64,000 nt of DNA from Agromyces cavernae (GCF_021044935.1 NZ_JAJNMP010000001.1:682001-746000), one strand, 5' to 3'. Counted from the first letter of the stretch, positions 7,667 through 16,806 are shown. Notes: generated by a model from the letters alone, not told the origin. Numbers and translations are program-made.

Positions 7667-8641
7667 TCAGTCAGGGGTGGAGTCGGTGTCGTAGACCGGC
7701 GACGACGGCAGCGCGTCGTCGACCGAGTGCAGCACGAGCGACGCGAGCGCGTCGAGTTCGAGGGCGGCGAACGCCGCGTCGGAACTGGCGGATGCTCCGC
7801 CGGAGCCGGTCCCGGATGCACCGGCCCCCGCGCTGGCCGAACCGCTGCCGGGCGGTGCGAGCACGGGCGGCCCGTCGCCGGGCGGCCCCGCGGGGTGCGC
7901 TGGTGCAGCGGTGCCCGCGGCGGTACCGATGAAGCCGGAGCTGGGTGCACCGGGGAGGTCGGCCGCGGTCGCGGCGGCCGCGCCGGTGCCGGAAACGACG
8001 CCGGGTGCGGTGATCGCAGCGGGCGTCCTGGGTTCACCGGGGTCTGCAGAAGCGCCGGGCGCGGGCACGGGCGACGTCCCAGGCACCTCGGGAGTCGTAC
8101 CGGATTCGCCGCCGGGGAGGTCGATCGGCGACGATCCGATGATCGTTCCGAGGGTGTCGTCGACGACGCCGGTGATGGGCGAGACGATGCTGCCGACGGT
8201 GTCGTCGCCGACGATGCCGCCCACGATCGGCAGCGAGCCCACGACGTGGTCGACCGTGTCGACGACGGGGGTCGTGAGGTCGCCCACGGCGCTGGGCACG
8301 ACGGCCTCGACGAGGTCGCCGACCGGTGCGGGCACGACCTCGACGACCGGTTCGACGACGGCGGTGACCGGCTCGAGCACGGGCTCGACGACCGTGTCGA
8401 CCGGCTCGACCACCGTCTCGACGACGTCGCCGAGCGTGTCGCCGAGCGAGTTCGTCGTCTGGGTGACCCCGCCGACCACCGAGCCGACGGCGCCGAGGAG
8501 GGAGCCCGGCTTCGCCTCGTCTGCCGAGGCGCTCGACGTGCTCGAGAACAGGCTGATCGCGAGCCAGAAGGCCGAGAAGGCGAGGGCGAGCAGCGCAACG
8601 CGAAGCCATCGGCCCCGCCACGCGGCATCCGCTCTGGTCAT
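7667..8641 (-). CDS. Secreted Val/Thr-rich low-complexity protein next to chaplin-like gene
   Basis: About 324 residues from the ATG at 8641, which follows GAGGTGG; a GTG at 8650 is also in frame. An N-terminal hydrophobic segment (VALLALAFSAFWLAISLF) ending in SASADEA is a signal peptide or anchor. Residues about 60-120 are amphipathic repeats such as VVEPVDTVVEPVLEPVTAVVEPV, and the C-terminal half is rich in Ala, Pro, Gly and Ser. I recognise no enzyme domain. It precedes the chaplin-like gene on the same strand with a gap of about 90 bp, so the two probably form a surface-layer operon; a structural or assembly role is inferred. Confidence 0.75.
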   Translation of the reverse strand: MTRADAAWRGRWLRVALLALAFSAFWLAISLFSSTSSASADEAKPGSLLGAVGSVVGGVTQTTNSLGDTLGDVVETVVEPVDTVVEPVLEPVTAVVEPVVEVVPAPVGDLVEAVVPSAVGDLTTPVVDTVDHVVGSLPIVGGIVGDDTVGSIVSPITGVVDDTLGTIIGSSPIDLPGGESGTTPEVPGTSPVPAPGASADPGEPRTPAAITAPGVVSGTGAAAATAADLPGAPSSGFIGTAAGTAAPAHPAGPPGDGPPVLAPPGSGSASAGAGASGTGSGGASASSDAAFAALELDALASLVLHSVDDALPSSPVYDTDSTPD

Positions 8642-8815
8642 CGCCCCCACCTCACGCGTTGATCAGCAACATACCGACTCCGACGGTGTCGGGGCTACCC
8701 CGAACGGGGGTGTCGTGTGACCGATCGATGAACAATCTCGCTCCCAGCGGGGGAGAACCCCCGAAATTCTCCAACCGGTGACATTCGCGGTGGTCGCGAC
8801 TGCGAGAATCGACCA

Positions 8816-11800
8816 ATGCACCTGCTCGCCGCGCTCAGCATGAAGAACCGCGCGCTCATCGCGCTGATCACGGTCGTCGTCGCGATCTTCGGCGGCATCT
8901 CCCTGACGAGCCTGAAGCAGGAGCTCGCGCCGTCGATCGCGTTCCCCCAGCTGTCGATCGTGACGAGCTACCCGGGGGCCTCGCCCGACATCGTGAACAC
9001 CGACGTCTCGACGCCGATCGAGACCGCGATCCAGGGCATCACCGGGCTCGAGTCGACGTCGACCACGAGCTCGACGGGCCTCTCACGGGTCACCGCGAGC
9101 TTCACGTACGGCACCGACCTCGCATTCGCCGAGCAGAAGCTGCTCTCGTCGGTGAACCGCATCGCGGGCCAACTGCCCGAAGACGTCGACCCGCAGGTCA
9201 TCGCGCTGAGTCTCGACGACTTCCCCGTGCTGCAGGTCGCGGTCACCGGGGTCGACGACATCAGCTCCCTCTCCGACGAGATCGAGCGCACGACTCTCGC
9301 CGAGATCACCGATGTCGACGGCGTCCGCGACGCGACGCTCATCGGCGAGATCGGCCAGCGCGTCACGATCACGCCCGACCCCGCGCAGCTCGCGGCGTTC
9401 GGCATCACCCAGCAGGCCATCCGCGACGCACTCGCGCAGAACGGACTGCTCGTCCCCGCCGGATCGATCACCGAGGGCGACTCGACGTTCGCGGTGCAGA
9501 CGGGCACGCGGCTCGGCAGCGTCGACGAGATCGCCGAACTGCCGGTGATCGGGGCGACCGAGCAGCAGCCGGCGCCGGACGCAGCCGAGGGTGGCGAGGG
9601 CGTCGAAGTGGTTCCCGATGCCGGCAGCGGATTCCCCGGCGTCGAGGGTGCCGTCGACGTGCCGGCCACCGTCACCGTCCCGGTGGCGGCGACGATCTCC
9701 GACGTGGCGACGGTCGAACTCGCCGACAACCCCGTGACGAGCATCTCGCGCGTGGACGGGGAACCCGCGCTCACGATCTCGGTGACCAAGCTGCCCGCCG
9801 CGAACACCGTCGAGGTGTCGAACGCCGTCACGGCGCTACTGCCCGACCTCGAGGCGTCGCTCGACACCACCAACCCCGGTGCGTCGTTCACCGTCGTGTT
9901 CGACCAGGCGCCCTACATCGAGCAGTCCATCGAATCGCTCGCGACCGAGGGCCTGCTCGGCCTGCTGTTCGCCGTGCTCGTCATCCTCGTGTTCCTGCTG
10001 TCGGTGCGGGCGACGCTCGTCACGGCGATCTCGATCCCGACGTCGGTGCTGATCGCGTTCATCGGACTTCAGGCGGCCGACTACACCCTGAACATCCTCA
10101 CGCTCGGCGCGCTCACGATCGCCATCGGCCGCGTCGTCGACGACTCCATCGTCGTCATCGAGAACATCAAGCGTCACCTCGTCGAGGGCGTCGACAAGGC
10201 CGCCACCATCGTGCACGCGGTACGCGAGGTCGCCGGAGCGATCACGGCGTCGACGATCACCACCGTCGCCGTCTTCCTTCCGCTCGCGCTGGTCGAGGGC
10301 GTCACGGGCGAGCTGTTCCGTCCCTTCGCGTTCACGGTGACGATCGCGCTCGTCGCCTCGCTGCTCGTGTCGCTCACGATCGTGCCCGTGCTCGCGTACT
10401 GGTTCCTCAAGCCGGCCAAACTGCACAAGCACGAAGACGAGGCCGAGCTCGCGGCGGCCGCGTTCGTCGACGACGTGTGGCTCGCGCCCGAACTTCGCGG
10501 ACCCGACGGCGAGACCGGCCTCGGTCGTCCCGGCGCCGTGGACGCGGCATCCGCGCGCCCTGCAGCTGCGGATGCGACGGTTGCCGCACCCGCCGATGCG
10601 CCGGTGCCCGCTGTCGCGACCGCGACGGCCGACGGGCCGCATGCGGGCGGGGCATCCGATCGACCCGCCCGGGCCGGCACCGTCGACGAACTCGAACACC
10701 CGTCGCGCCTGCAGCGCGGCTACCTGCCGATCATCGAGTGGACGCTGAAGCACGGTGTCGTGACGATCATCGTGGCGGTGCTCATCCTCGCCGGCACCGT
10801 CGCACTCACGCCGCTCATGAAGACGAACTTCCTGGGATCGTCGGGGCAGAACACGTTCCAGGTCTCGCAGGTGCTTCCCGTCGGCACGAGCCTCGACGCC
10901 ATGGATGCGGCATCCGAACCCGTCGAAGACGCCATCCGCGGCACCGAGGGCGTCGAGATCGTGCAGACGTCGATCGGCACCGGCTCGAGCCCGCTCGCGG
11001 CGGCATTCGGCGGCGGCGGGGCGACCATCACCTACTCGGTCACCACCGACGAAGACGCCGACCAGGAGGCGCTGCAGGCATCGGTACGCGAGTCCGTCGA
11101 CGAGCTCGACGACGTCGGCGAGGTCACCCTCACGGCGGCGAGCGGGTTCGGCGCGTCGAACGACATCGAGGTCGACATCACCGCCTCGAACGCCGAAGAC
11201 CTGCAGACCGCGACCGACGCGGTCGTCGACGAGCTCGGCGGGGTCGACTCGGTCACGCAGGTGACGTCGAACCTCTCGGAGTCGCGTCCCTACATCGCCG
11301 TCGAGGTGAACCGGGCGGATGCCGCGGCCGCAGGCTACTCCGAGGTCGCACTCGGCGGCATCGTGTCGGCGGCGATGCAGCCCCAGACGGCCGGTTCGGT
11401 CGTGATCGACGAGAAGACCCTGACGATCTACCTGGCCTCCGAGAACCCGCCGACCACGATCGCAACGCTCTCGGCTCTCGAGGTGCCGACGCCGACCGGG
11501 GTCGTGCGGCTCGACACGCTCGCGACGGTCGCCGAGGTCGACGGGCCCGCCTCGGTCACGACCGCCCAGGGGCTGCGCAGCGCGACCGTGTCGGCCACCC
11601 CGGCGGGCGACGACCTCGGCACCGCCAGCGCCGAGGTGTCGTCGTCCGTCGCCACGGTCGACCTGCCCGCCGGCACCACCGCCTCGCTCGGCGGCGTCAC
11701 CGCCGACCAGACCGAGTCGTTCTCGCAACTCGGCATCGCGCTGCTCGCGGCGATCCTCATCGTGTACATCGTCATGGTGGCGACGTTCCGTTCACTGCTG

Positions 11801-12271
11801 CAGCCGCTGCTGCTGCTCGTGTCGGTGCCGTTCGCGGCGACGGGTGCGATCGTACTGCAGGTCATCACGGGGATTCCGCTCGGCGTCGCGTCGCTCGTGG
11901 GCGTGCTCATGCTCGTCGGCATCGTGGTGACGAACGCGATCGTGCTCGTCGACCTCGTGAACCAGTACCGCGACCGGGGCATGAACGTGCGCGACGCGCT
12001 CGTGCACGGGTCATCCCGACGTCTGCGGCCGATCCTGATGACCGCGCTCGCGACGATCTTCGCGCTGCTGCCCATGGCGCTCGGCATCACCGGCACCGGC
12101 GGGTTCATCTCGCAGCCGCTCGCGCTCGTCGTGATCGGCGGACTCGTCTCGTCGACCGCGCTCACGCTGGTCGTGCTCCCGGTGCTGTACGACCTCGTCG
12201 AGGGCGGGCGCGAGCGGCGGCGAGCCAAGCGCGAGGCGAAGGTCGCCGCCGCCGCGACGCCGGTCGAGTAG
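8816..12271 (+). CDS. RND superfamily efflux transporter (AcrB/SwrC-like)
   Basis: 1151 residues with the 12-segment RND plan: a first membrane helix (RALIALITVVVAIFGG), a large external loop, five helices from about residue 378, an insert, then the repeated half. The fourth helix carries GRVVDDSIVVIENI, with Asp442 and Asp443 matching the proton-relay aspartates of AcrB. The pore-domain sequence TSYPGASPDIVNTDVSTPIE is typical of the AcrB/HAE1 branch, not the mycobacterial MmpL branch. A disordered Ala-rich cytoplasmic insert lies at about residues 545-625. No adaptor or outer-membrane gene adjoins, as in Bacillus SwrC. The final Val-Glu-TAG lies in a family A repeat. Substrate unknown. Confidence 0.93.
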   Translation: MHLLAALSMKNRALIALITVVVAIFGGISLTSLKQELAPSIAFPQLSIVTSYPGASPDIVNTDVSTPIETAIQGITGLESTSTTSSTGLSRVTASFTYGTDLAFAEQKLLSSVNRIAGQLPEDVDPQVIALSLDDFPVLQVAVTGVDDISSLSDEIERTTLAEITDVDGVRDATLIGEIGQRVTITPDPAQLAAFGITQQAIRDALAQNGLLVPAGSITEGDSTFAVQTGTRLGSVDEIAELPVIGATEQQPAPDAAEGGEGVEVVPDAGSGFPGVEGAVDVPATVTVPVAATISDVATVELADNPVTSISRVDGEPALTISVTKLPAANTVEVSNAVTALLPDLEASLDTTNPGASFTVVFDQAPYIEQSIESLATEGLLGLLFAVLVILVFLLSVRATLVTAISIPTSVLIAFIGLQAADYTLNILTLGALTIAIGRVVDDSIVVIENIKRHLVEGVDKAATIVHAVREVAGAITASTITTVAVFLPLALVEGVTGELFRPFAFTVTIALVASLLVSLTIVPVLAYWFLKPAKLHKHEDEAELAAAAFVDDVWLAPELRGPDGETGLGRPGAVDAASARPAAADATVAAPADAPVPAVATATADGPHAGGASDRPARAGTVDELEHPSRLQRGYLPIIEWTLKHGVVTIIVAVLILAGTVALTPLMKTNFLGSSGQNTFQVSQVLPVGTSLDAMDAASEPVEDAIRGTEGVEIVQTSIGTGSSPLAAAFGGGGATITYSVTTDEDADQEALQASVRESVDELDDVGEVTLTAASGFGASNDIEVDITASNAEDLQTATDAVVDELGGVDSVTQVTSNLSESRPYIAVEVNRADAAAAGYSEVALGGIVSAAMQPQTAGSVVIDEKTLTIYLASENPPTTIATLSALEVPTPTGVVRLDTLATVAEVDGPASVTTAQGLRSATVSATPAGDDLGTASAEVSSSVATVDLPAGTTASLGGVTADQTESFSQLGIALLAAILIVYIVMVATFRSLLQPLLLLVSVPFAATGAIVLQVITGIPLGVASLVGVLMLVGIVVTNAIVLVDLVNQYRDRGMNVRDALVHGSSRRLRPILMTALATIFALLPMALGITGTGGFISQPLALVVIGGLVSSTALTLVVLPVLYDLVEGGRERRRAKREAKVAAAATPVE

Positions 12272-12328
12272 CGAAGCGTATCGAGACCTGTGCGTGGTCT
12301 CGATACGGCGCTTCGCGCCTACTCGACC
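12262..12328. repeat. Palindromic interspersed element, family A, spanning two convergent stop codons
   Basis: Left arm GGTCGAGTAG...GTATCGAGACC, 7-nt loop, right arm GGTCTCGATAC...CCTACTCGACC. Both ends are used as coding sequence: the plus-strand RND gene ends GTC GAG TAG at 12271, and the minus-strand sigma gene ends GTC GAG TAG at 12319. The hairpin of roughly 27 bp per arm could terminate transcription from both sides. Confidence 0.92.
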
Positions 12329-13653
12329 GACGACTTCAGCGCCGCGGCCTTGGCGAGCAGCGCGGCGCGCTCGCGCTCGTTTCCCGTGAGGCGCGCCGCG
12401 AGCTCGAGCTCGGCGCGGGCCTCGTCGGTGCGCCCGAGCCGTGCGAGCAGTTCGCCGCGCACGGCGGGCAGTGGGGCGTACCCGGCGAGCCTGCCTCCGA
12501 CCGCGAGCTCGTCGACGATGCGCAGCGCCGAGGCCGGCCCCGTCGACATCGCCACCGCGACCGCCCGATTGAGCTCGACCACGGGTGACGGCGCGAGGCG
12601 CCCGAGCGCCTCGTAGAGCAGTGCGATGCGGGCCCAGTCGGTCTCGTCGGCGGTGGGCGCGACCGCATGGCACTCGGCGATCGCCGCCTGCAGCCCGTAC
12701 GACGCCCGGCCCCGCCCGATGCGATCGGCCCGAGCGAGTGCGGCCGAGCCGCGGGCGATCTGCGCGCGGTCCCAACGGGAGCGGTCCTGCTCGTCGAGCG
12801 GGATCGGCGTTCCGTCACGCGCCGTGCGCGCCGCGAAGCGCGACGCGGTGAACTCCATGAGCGCCACGAGCGACTGCGCCTCGGGCTCCTTGGGCATGAG
12901 CCCCGCCACCACGCGGGCGAGCCGCAGGGCCTCGGCCGAGACATCCGGTCGCACCCACTGCTCGCCCGAGGCGGGTAGGTATCCCTCGTTGAAGATCAGG
13001 TAGAGCACGCTCAGCACCGAACCGAGCCGCTCGGCGTATTCGTTCGGCTCGGGCACCTCGAACGGCACCTTCGCGGCGGCGAGGGTCTTCTTCGCACGCA
13101 CGATGCGCTGCTGGATCGTCGCGGTCGGCACGAGGAACGCCCGCGCGATCTCGTCGCTCGAGAGGCCGCCCACGATGCGCAGCGTGAGCGCGATCTGCGC
13201 CTCGCGCGAGAGCACCGGGTGGCACGAGACGAAGATCAGTCGCAGGATGTCGTCGTCGATCGTGTCGGGGTCCCAGAACGTGTCGGATGCCTCGCCGCCC
13301 TGTTGCTCGAGGTCGCGGGCCATCGCCGCATACCGTTCGTCGAGCCGCTCGCGCCGGCGCCACCCGTCGATGGCGCGGCGCTTCGCAACCGCGGTGAGCC
13401 AGGCTCCGGGGTTGCGCGGGACGCCCTCGTCGGGCCACTGCTTGAGCGCCTCGACGAGGGCCTCCTGCGCGAGGTCCTCGGCCTGGCCGACATCGCCCAC
13501 GAAGCGCGTGAGGGTCGCGACGATGCGTGCCGACTCGATGCGCCACACCGCGGCGATCGTGCGCCGGGCGCGCTCGGCGGCGTCGTCCCTCCCAGCGCGT
13601 TCGGGGGGTGCATTCGCGTCATCCGCACCCACCTTCGACGGTGTTTCTGTCAC
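12319..13653 (-). CDS. ECF sigma factor of the ECF42 type with C-terminal TPR extension
   Basis: 444 residues from a GTG at 13653. The sigma-2 region shows LTRFVGDVGQAEDLAQEALVEALKQWP and region 4 contains GGLSSDEIARAFLVPTATIQQRIVRAKKTL. A long C-terminal extension with TPR-like helices (LYEALGRLAPSPVVELNRAVAVAM) is the hallmark of the ECF42 group, which has no anti-sigma factor and is linked to DGPF/YCII proteins. Here the DGPF gene precedes it on the same strand with a 40-bp gap, so the two form an operon. Transcription probably starts at the TGTCGA promoter near 14200. The last codons and stop come from the family A repeat. Confidence 0.93.
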   Translation of the reverse strand: MTETPSKVGADDANAPPERAGRDDAAERARRTIAAVWRIESARIVATLTRFVGDVGQAEDLAQEALVEALKQWPDEGVPRNPGAWLTAVAKRRAIDGWRRRERLDERYAAMARDLEQQGGEASDTFWDPDTIDDDILRLIFVSCHPVLSREAQIALTLRIVGGLSSDEIARAFLVPTATIQQRIVRAKKTLAAAKVPFEVPEPNEYAERLGSVLSVLYLIFNEGYLPASGEQWVRPDVSAEALRLARVVAGLMPKEPEAQSLVALMEFTASRFAARTARDGTPIPLDEQDRSRWDRAQIARGSAALARADRIGRGRASYGLQAAIAECHAVAPTADETDWARIALLYEALGRLAPSPVVELNRAVAVAMSTGPASALRIVDELAVGGRLAGYAPLPAVRGELLARLGRTDEARAELELAARLTGNERERAALLAKAAALKSSVE

Positions 13654-13693
13654 GATTGCACCCCCGGAACGGTTGTTGGACAGGTGGGGAGGG

Positions 13694-14128
13694 TCAGCTG
13701 TTCGTGCCGGCGGCCTTGCCCTCGAGCTCTTCGCGCCAGCCCGCCTCCTTCTGGATCCACTCGTTGTCCTGGGGGAAGTCCTCGAGCTCGGTGACGCGAC
13801 GCACCTCGAGGCGCGTGCCGGGGCCGAGGGGGCAGCGCTTGGCCCATTCCGCGGCCTCCTCCTTGCTCGAGACCTGGATGATCCAGAAGCCGTTGAACAG
13901 CTCCTTCGCCTCGGCGTAGGGTCCGTCGGTGACCACGGGTGGTGTCGAGTCGAAGTCGACGACGAAACCTTCGGCAGCATCGGTGAGTCCTTCGCCGGCG
14001 AGCAGCACGCCCGCCTTCATGAGCGACTCGTTGTAGGCGCCCATCGCGGCGATGATCTCGGTGAAGTCGAGCTCGTCGTACGCCGCGTAGCCCTCGTCGT
14101 TGGCCCGCATGATCAGCATGTACTTCAT
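13694..14128 (-). CDS. YCII/DGPF-domain protein partner of ECF42 sigma factor
   Basis: 144 residues beginning MKYMLIMRANDEGY, the usual opening of DGPF-domain proteins, with TDGPYAEAKELFNGFWIIQV in the middle, which is the DGPF-like core. The fold is a ferredoxin-like alpha/beta dimer. Proteins of this family are almost always encoded beside ECF42 sigma factors, although their role is unsettled. The ATG has a good AAGGAGAG ribosome site. It is the first gene of the two-gene unit with the sigma factor. Confidence 0.93.
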   Translation of the reverse strand: MKYMLIMRANDEGYAAYDELDFTEIIAAMGAYNESLMKAGVLLAGEGLTDAAEGFVVDFDSTPPVVTDGPYAEAKELFNGFWIIQVSSKEEAAEWAKRCPLGPGTRLEVRRVTELEDFPQDNEWIQKEAGWREELEGKAAGTNS

Positions 14129-14180
14129 GGTCGTTCTCTCCTTGTCCGGGAGCGGGCGCGAGTGCCCGCCTCACTTCGAC

Positions 14181-14207
14181 GTCGAACGGCGAAGGGCCCG
14201 ATCGACA
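14181..14207 (-). promoter_or_regulatory. Putative ECF42-dependent promoter
   Basis: On the minus strand TGTCGA (14207-14202) is followed after 16-17 nt by TCGAC (14185-14181), about 55 nt before the DGPF start. From memory, ECF42 promoters have TGTCGA at -35 and a CGA-containing -10. This would make the DGPF-sigma operon autoregulated. Confidence 0.5.
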
Positions 14208-14377
14208 TCGGTCGAGAAATTCTTTCGACCCATGCTGGCATGGTGCACGACCGCCGTCACGGTGCGGAGTGCGGCAGTCGTGGACCGCAACGCAGGATGA
14301 GCGGGTCGGGACGTCGCATGCGCGAGGTGGCGCGGCTGTGGTCCTGCGTTGCGCGAACGAAGTGCGACGGTGATCCG

Positions 14378-14441
14378 CAACTCAGGAGAATGGGCGCCGT
14401 CCGCGCGGTGAGCGCGGCATCGCGCCCATTCTCCTGAGCTG
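14378..14441. repeat. Palindromic interspersed element, family B, copy 1
   Basis: CAACTCAGGAGAATGGGCGC at the left is mirrored by GCGCCCATTCTCCTGAGCTG at the right, with a GC-rich centre of about 24 nt. It starts 36 bp beyond the stop of the copper ATPase gene. A second copy lies at 34881-34944, also just downstream of a minus-strand gene. A terminator-like or REP-like role is possible. Confidence 0.88.
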
Positions 14442-14476
14442 TGAACAAGAACCGAGTGGATGTCCCGCGGTAGGGC

Positions 14477-16774
14477 TCAGCGCGCCCGCGCGAGCACCGC
14501 GCGCGTCGACGCCTCGGGCCGCAGGTCGAGGCGACGCAGCAGTTGCGCGTTCGCGGCGACGATGATCGTCGAGAGCGACATCAGGATCGCGCCGACGGAC
14601 ATCGGCAGGACGAACCCGATCGGCGCGAGCACGCCCGCGGCGAGCGGCACCGAGATGAGGTTGTAGCCCGCGGCCCACCACAGGTTCTGCTTCATCTTGC
14701 GGTAGCTCGCGCGCGACAGCTCGATGACCGAGAGCACCGAACGCGGGTCGGATGACGCGAGGATGACCCCGGCCGACGCGATCGCGACATCCGTGCCGGC
14801 GCCGATGGCGATGCCGACATCGGCCTGCGCGAGCGCCGGCGCGTCGTTCACCCCGTCGCCGACCATCGCGACCGAGAGGCCCTCGGCCTGCAACTCCTGC
14901 ACCTTCGCGGCCTTGTCTTCGGGGCGAACCCCGGCGAAGACCCGGTCGATGCCGAGCTGCGCCGCGACCGTTCGCGCGACGGGTTCGGCGTCGCCCGTGA
15001 TCATGACGACCTGCACGCCGAGCGAGCGCAGCGCGTCGACGGCCTGCTTCGACTCGGGGCGCACCTCGTCGGCGAGCGCGATGGCGCCCGCGACCTCGCC
15101 GTCGATGAGCACGTGCAGCACGGTCGCCCCGGCCTGCGCCCAGGCGGCGGATGCCTCGAGCGGGGGTCGCCCCTCGAGCTCGAGCATGCCCGGCCCGCCG
15201 ACCTGCACGGTCCGCCCGTCGACGCGCGCCCGCACGCCGATCGCGGCCGACGCCTCGAAGTCCTGCGCGGGTCGCTGCGCGACGCCGCGGCGAGCGGCCT
15301 CGGCGACGATCGCCTTGGCGAGCGGGTGCTCGGAATCGCCCTCGGCAGATGCCGCGAGCACGAACAGCTCGTCGACGCTGAGCGCGTGCCCCGGGGCGAC
15401 CGCGGCGTTCGTCACCGCGGGCTCGCCCTTCGTGAGCGTGCCGGTCTTGTCGAAGAGCACCGCGCCGACCGTGCGCATCGTCTCGAGGGCGAGGCGGTCG
15501 GTGATGAGCACGCCGCCGCGCGCCGCACGCTCGGTCGCGATCGACACGACGAGCGGGATCGCGAGGCCGAGGGCGTGGGGGCAGGCGATGACGAGCACGG
15601 TGATCGTGCGGATGACGGCGTCGTCGGGGCTGCCGAGGAGGGTCCACACGACGGCCGTGATCAGGCCCACCCCGAGCGCGAACCAGAACAGCCAGCCCGC
15701 GGCGCGGTCGGCGAGGCGTTGCGCGCGCGAGCTCGAGGCCTGGGCCTGCGCCACGAGTCGCTGGATGCCCGCGAGCGCCGTGTCGTCGCCGACCGCCGCG
15801 ACGCGCACCCGCAGGGCGGTGTCGGTCGCCACGGTGCCCGCGACGACCCGGTCGCCGGGGCCGCGGCTCACCGCGACGGACTCGCCCGTGATCATGGACT
15901 CGTCGACGGCAGCGGTTCCGTCGACGACCTCGCCGTCGGCCGGAACTCGTCCGCCGGGACGCACGATCACGAGATCGCCGACCTGCAGCGCCGAGGGGGC
16001 GACCGCTTCGATGACGGATGTCCCGTCCGCGGCATCCGTCACCCGCTCGGCCTCATCGGGCAGGAGTGCCGCGAGCGCGTCGAGCGCCGACGAGGTCGCC
16101 GCGATCGAGCGCATCTCGATCCAGTGGCCGAGGAGCATGATCACGATCAGGAGCGCGAGCTCCCACCAGAAGTCGAGCTGGTGGTCGAGCAGGCCGAGCG
16201 TCGCGCCGAGCGATGCGAAGTAGGCGACGGTGATGGCGAGGCCGATGAGGAGCATCATGCCGGGCTTGCGCGCCTTGAGCTCCGACCAGGCGCCGGTGAG
16301 GAACGGGCGGCCGCCCCAGAAGTACAGGACCGTGCCGAGCACGGGGGAGATCCACGGGATCAGCGGGTTGTCGGGCAGGGAGTAGCCGATGATGTCGGCG
16401 AACATCGAGCTGAACACGATCGTGGGCACCGCGATGACGAGCATGATCCAGAACAGGCGGCGGAACTGGCCGACGTGGTCGCCGTGGCCGCCGTGCCCCG
16501 CATGCGCGTCGTGACCGGCGTGGTCGCCGTGCGCCGCGTGGGTGTCGTGCTCGGCGTGTGCCGCGTGGGTGTCGTGCTCGACGTGCGCCGCGTGGGTGTC
16601 GTGCTCGGCGTGTGCCGCGTGGGTGTCGTGGTCGGCCGCCGTGTGAGTGTCATGCTCGGCGTGCTGGTCGGGGCCGGCGTGGCCGGCGTGCTCGGCGTGC
16701 GCGTCATGCCCGGCGTGCGGGTCGTGCGCGCCGTGTCCGGCATGCGTATCGTGGGTGTCGCGGGTCATATCCAT
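14477..16774 (-). CDS. copB: Copper-type P1B ATPase with CPH motif and His-rich N-terminus (CopB-like)
   Basis: 765 residues from the ATG at 16774, which has a GGAGGA site 7 nt upstream. Residues 1 to about 103 are extremely His-rich, with four near copies of the 9-residue unit HDTHAAHAE. The membrane part contains Cys398-Pro399-His400 (ACPHALGLAIP), the P1B-3 signature of CopB-type Cu(II)/Ag pumps. The catalytic DKTGTLTKG gives phosphorylated Asp442, and MVGDGVNDAPAL is the hinge. No heavy-metal-associated domain is present; the His-rich tail probably replaces it. The pump should export copper. Its promoter region holds a CsoR-type palindrome. Confidence 0.94.
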   Translation of the reverse strand: MDMTRDTHDTHAGHGAHDPHAGHDAHAEHAGHAGPDQHAEHDTHTAADHDTHAAHAEHDTHAAHVEHDTHAAHAEHDTHAAHGDHAGHDAHAGHGGHGDHVGQFRRLFWIMLVIAVPTIVFSSMFADIIGYSLPDNPLIPWISPVLGTVLYFWGGRPFLTGAWSELKARKPGMMLLIGLAITVAYFASLGATLGLLDHQLDFWWELALLIVIMLLGHWIEMRSIAATSSALDALAALLPDEAERVTDAADGTSVIEAVAPSALQVGDLVIVRPGGRVPADGEVVDGTAAVDESMITGESVAVSRGPGDRVVAGTVATDTALRVRVAAVGDDTALAGIQRLVAQAQASSSRAQRLADRAAGWLFWFALGVGLITAVVWTLLGSPDDAVIRTITVLVIACPHALGLAIPLVVSIATERAARGGVLITDRLALETMRTVGAVLFDKTGTLTKGEPAVTNAAVAPGHALSVDELFVLAASAEGDSEHPLAKAIVAEAARRGVAQRPAQDFEASAAIGVRARVDGRTVQVGGPGMLELEGRPPLEASAAWAQAGATVLHVLIDGEVAGAIALADEVRPESKQAVDALRSLGVQVVMITGDAEPVARTVAAQLGIDRVFAGVRPEDKAAKVQELQAEGLSVAMVGDGVNDAPALAQADVGIAIGAGTDVAIASAGVILASSDPRSVLSVIELSRASYRKMKQNLWWAAGYNLISVPLAAGVLAPIGFVLPMSVGAILMSLSTIIVAANAQLLRRLDLRPEASTRAVLARAR
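16484..16768 (-). repeat. 27-bp repeats encoding the His-rich metal-binding tail
   Basis: Units of GTGTCGTGCTCGGCGTGTGC type (plus-strand reading, 27-bp period) recur around 16545-16640 and degrade on both sides. Each encodes nine residues with three histidines. There are no unique spacers, so this is a coding tandem repeat and not a CRISPR array. Confidence 0.85.
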
Positions 16775-16806
16775 CGATCGTCCTCCGTCTCGTCCATTTG
16801 AACCAT

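Larger units (their letters stand above)
14129..14476. other. Intergenic region holding a promoter and a palindromic element
   Basis: This 348-bp gap contains the putative ECF42 promoter (14181-14207) and the family B palindrome (14378-14441). The part between them shows no convincing gene on either strand. Confidence 0.6.

Noticed and set aside
9836-11728. 630-codon minus-strand frame opposite the RND transporter
   Set aside because: Composition (Arg/Asp/Gly-rich) is that of an antisense shadow in high-GC DNA, and the plus strand encodes a full RND protein.
16545-16640. 27-bp repeats resembling a small CRISPR array
   Set aside because: Units are contiguous without unique spacers and encode the His-rich tail of the copper ATPase.
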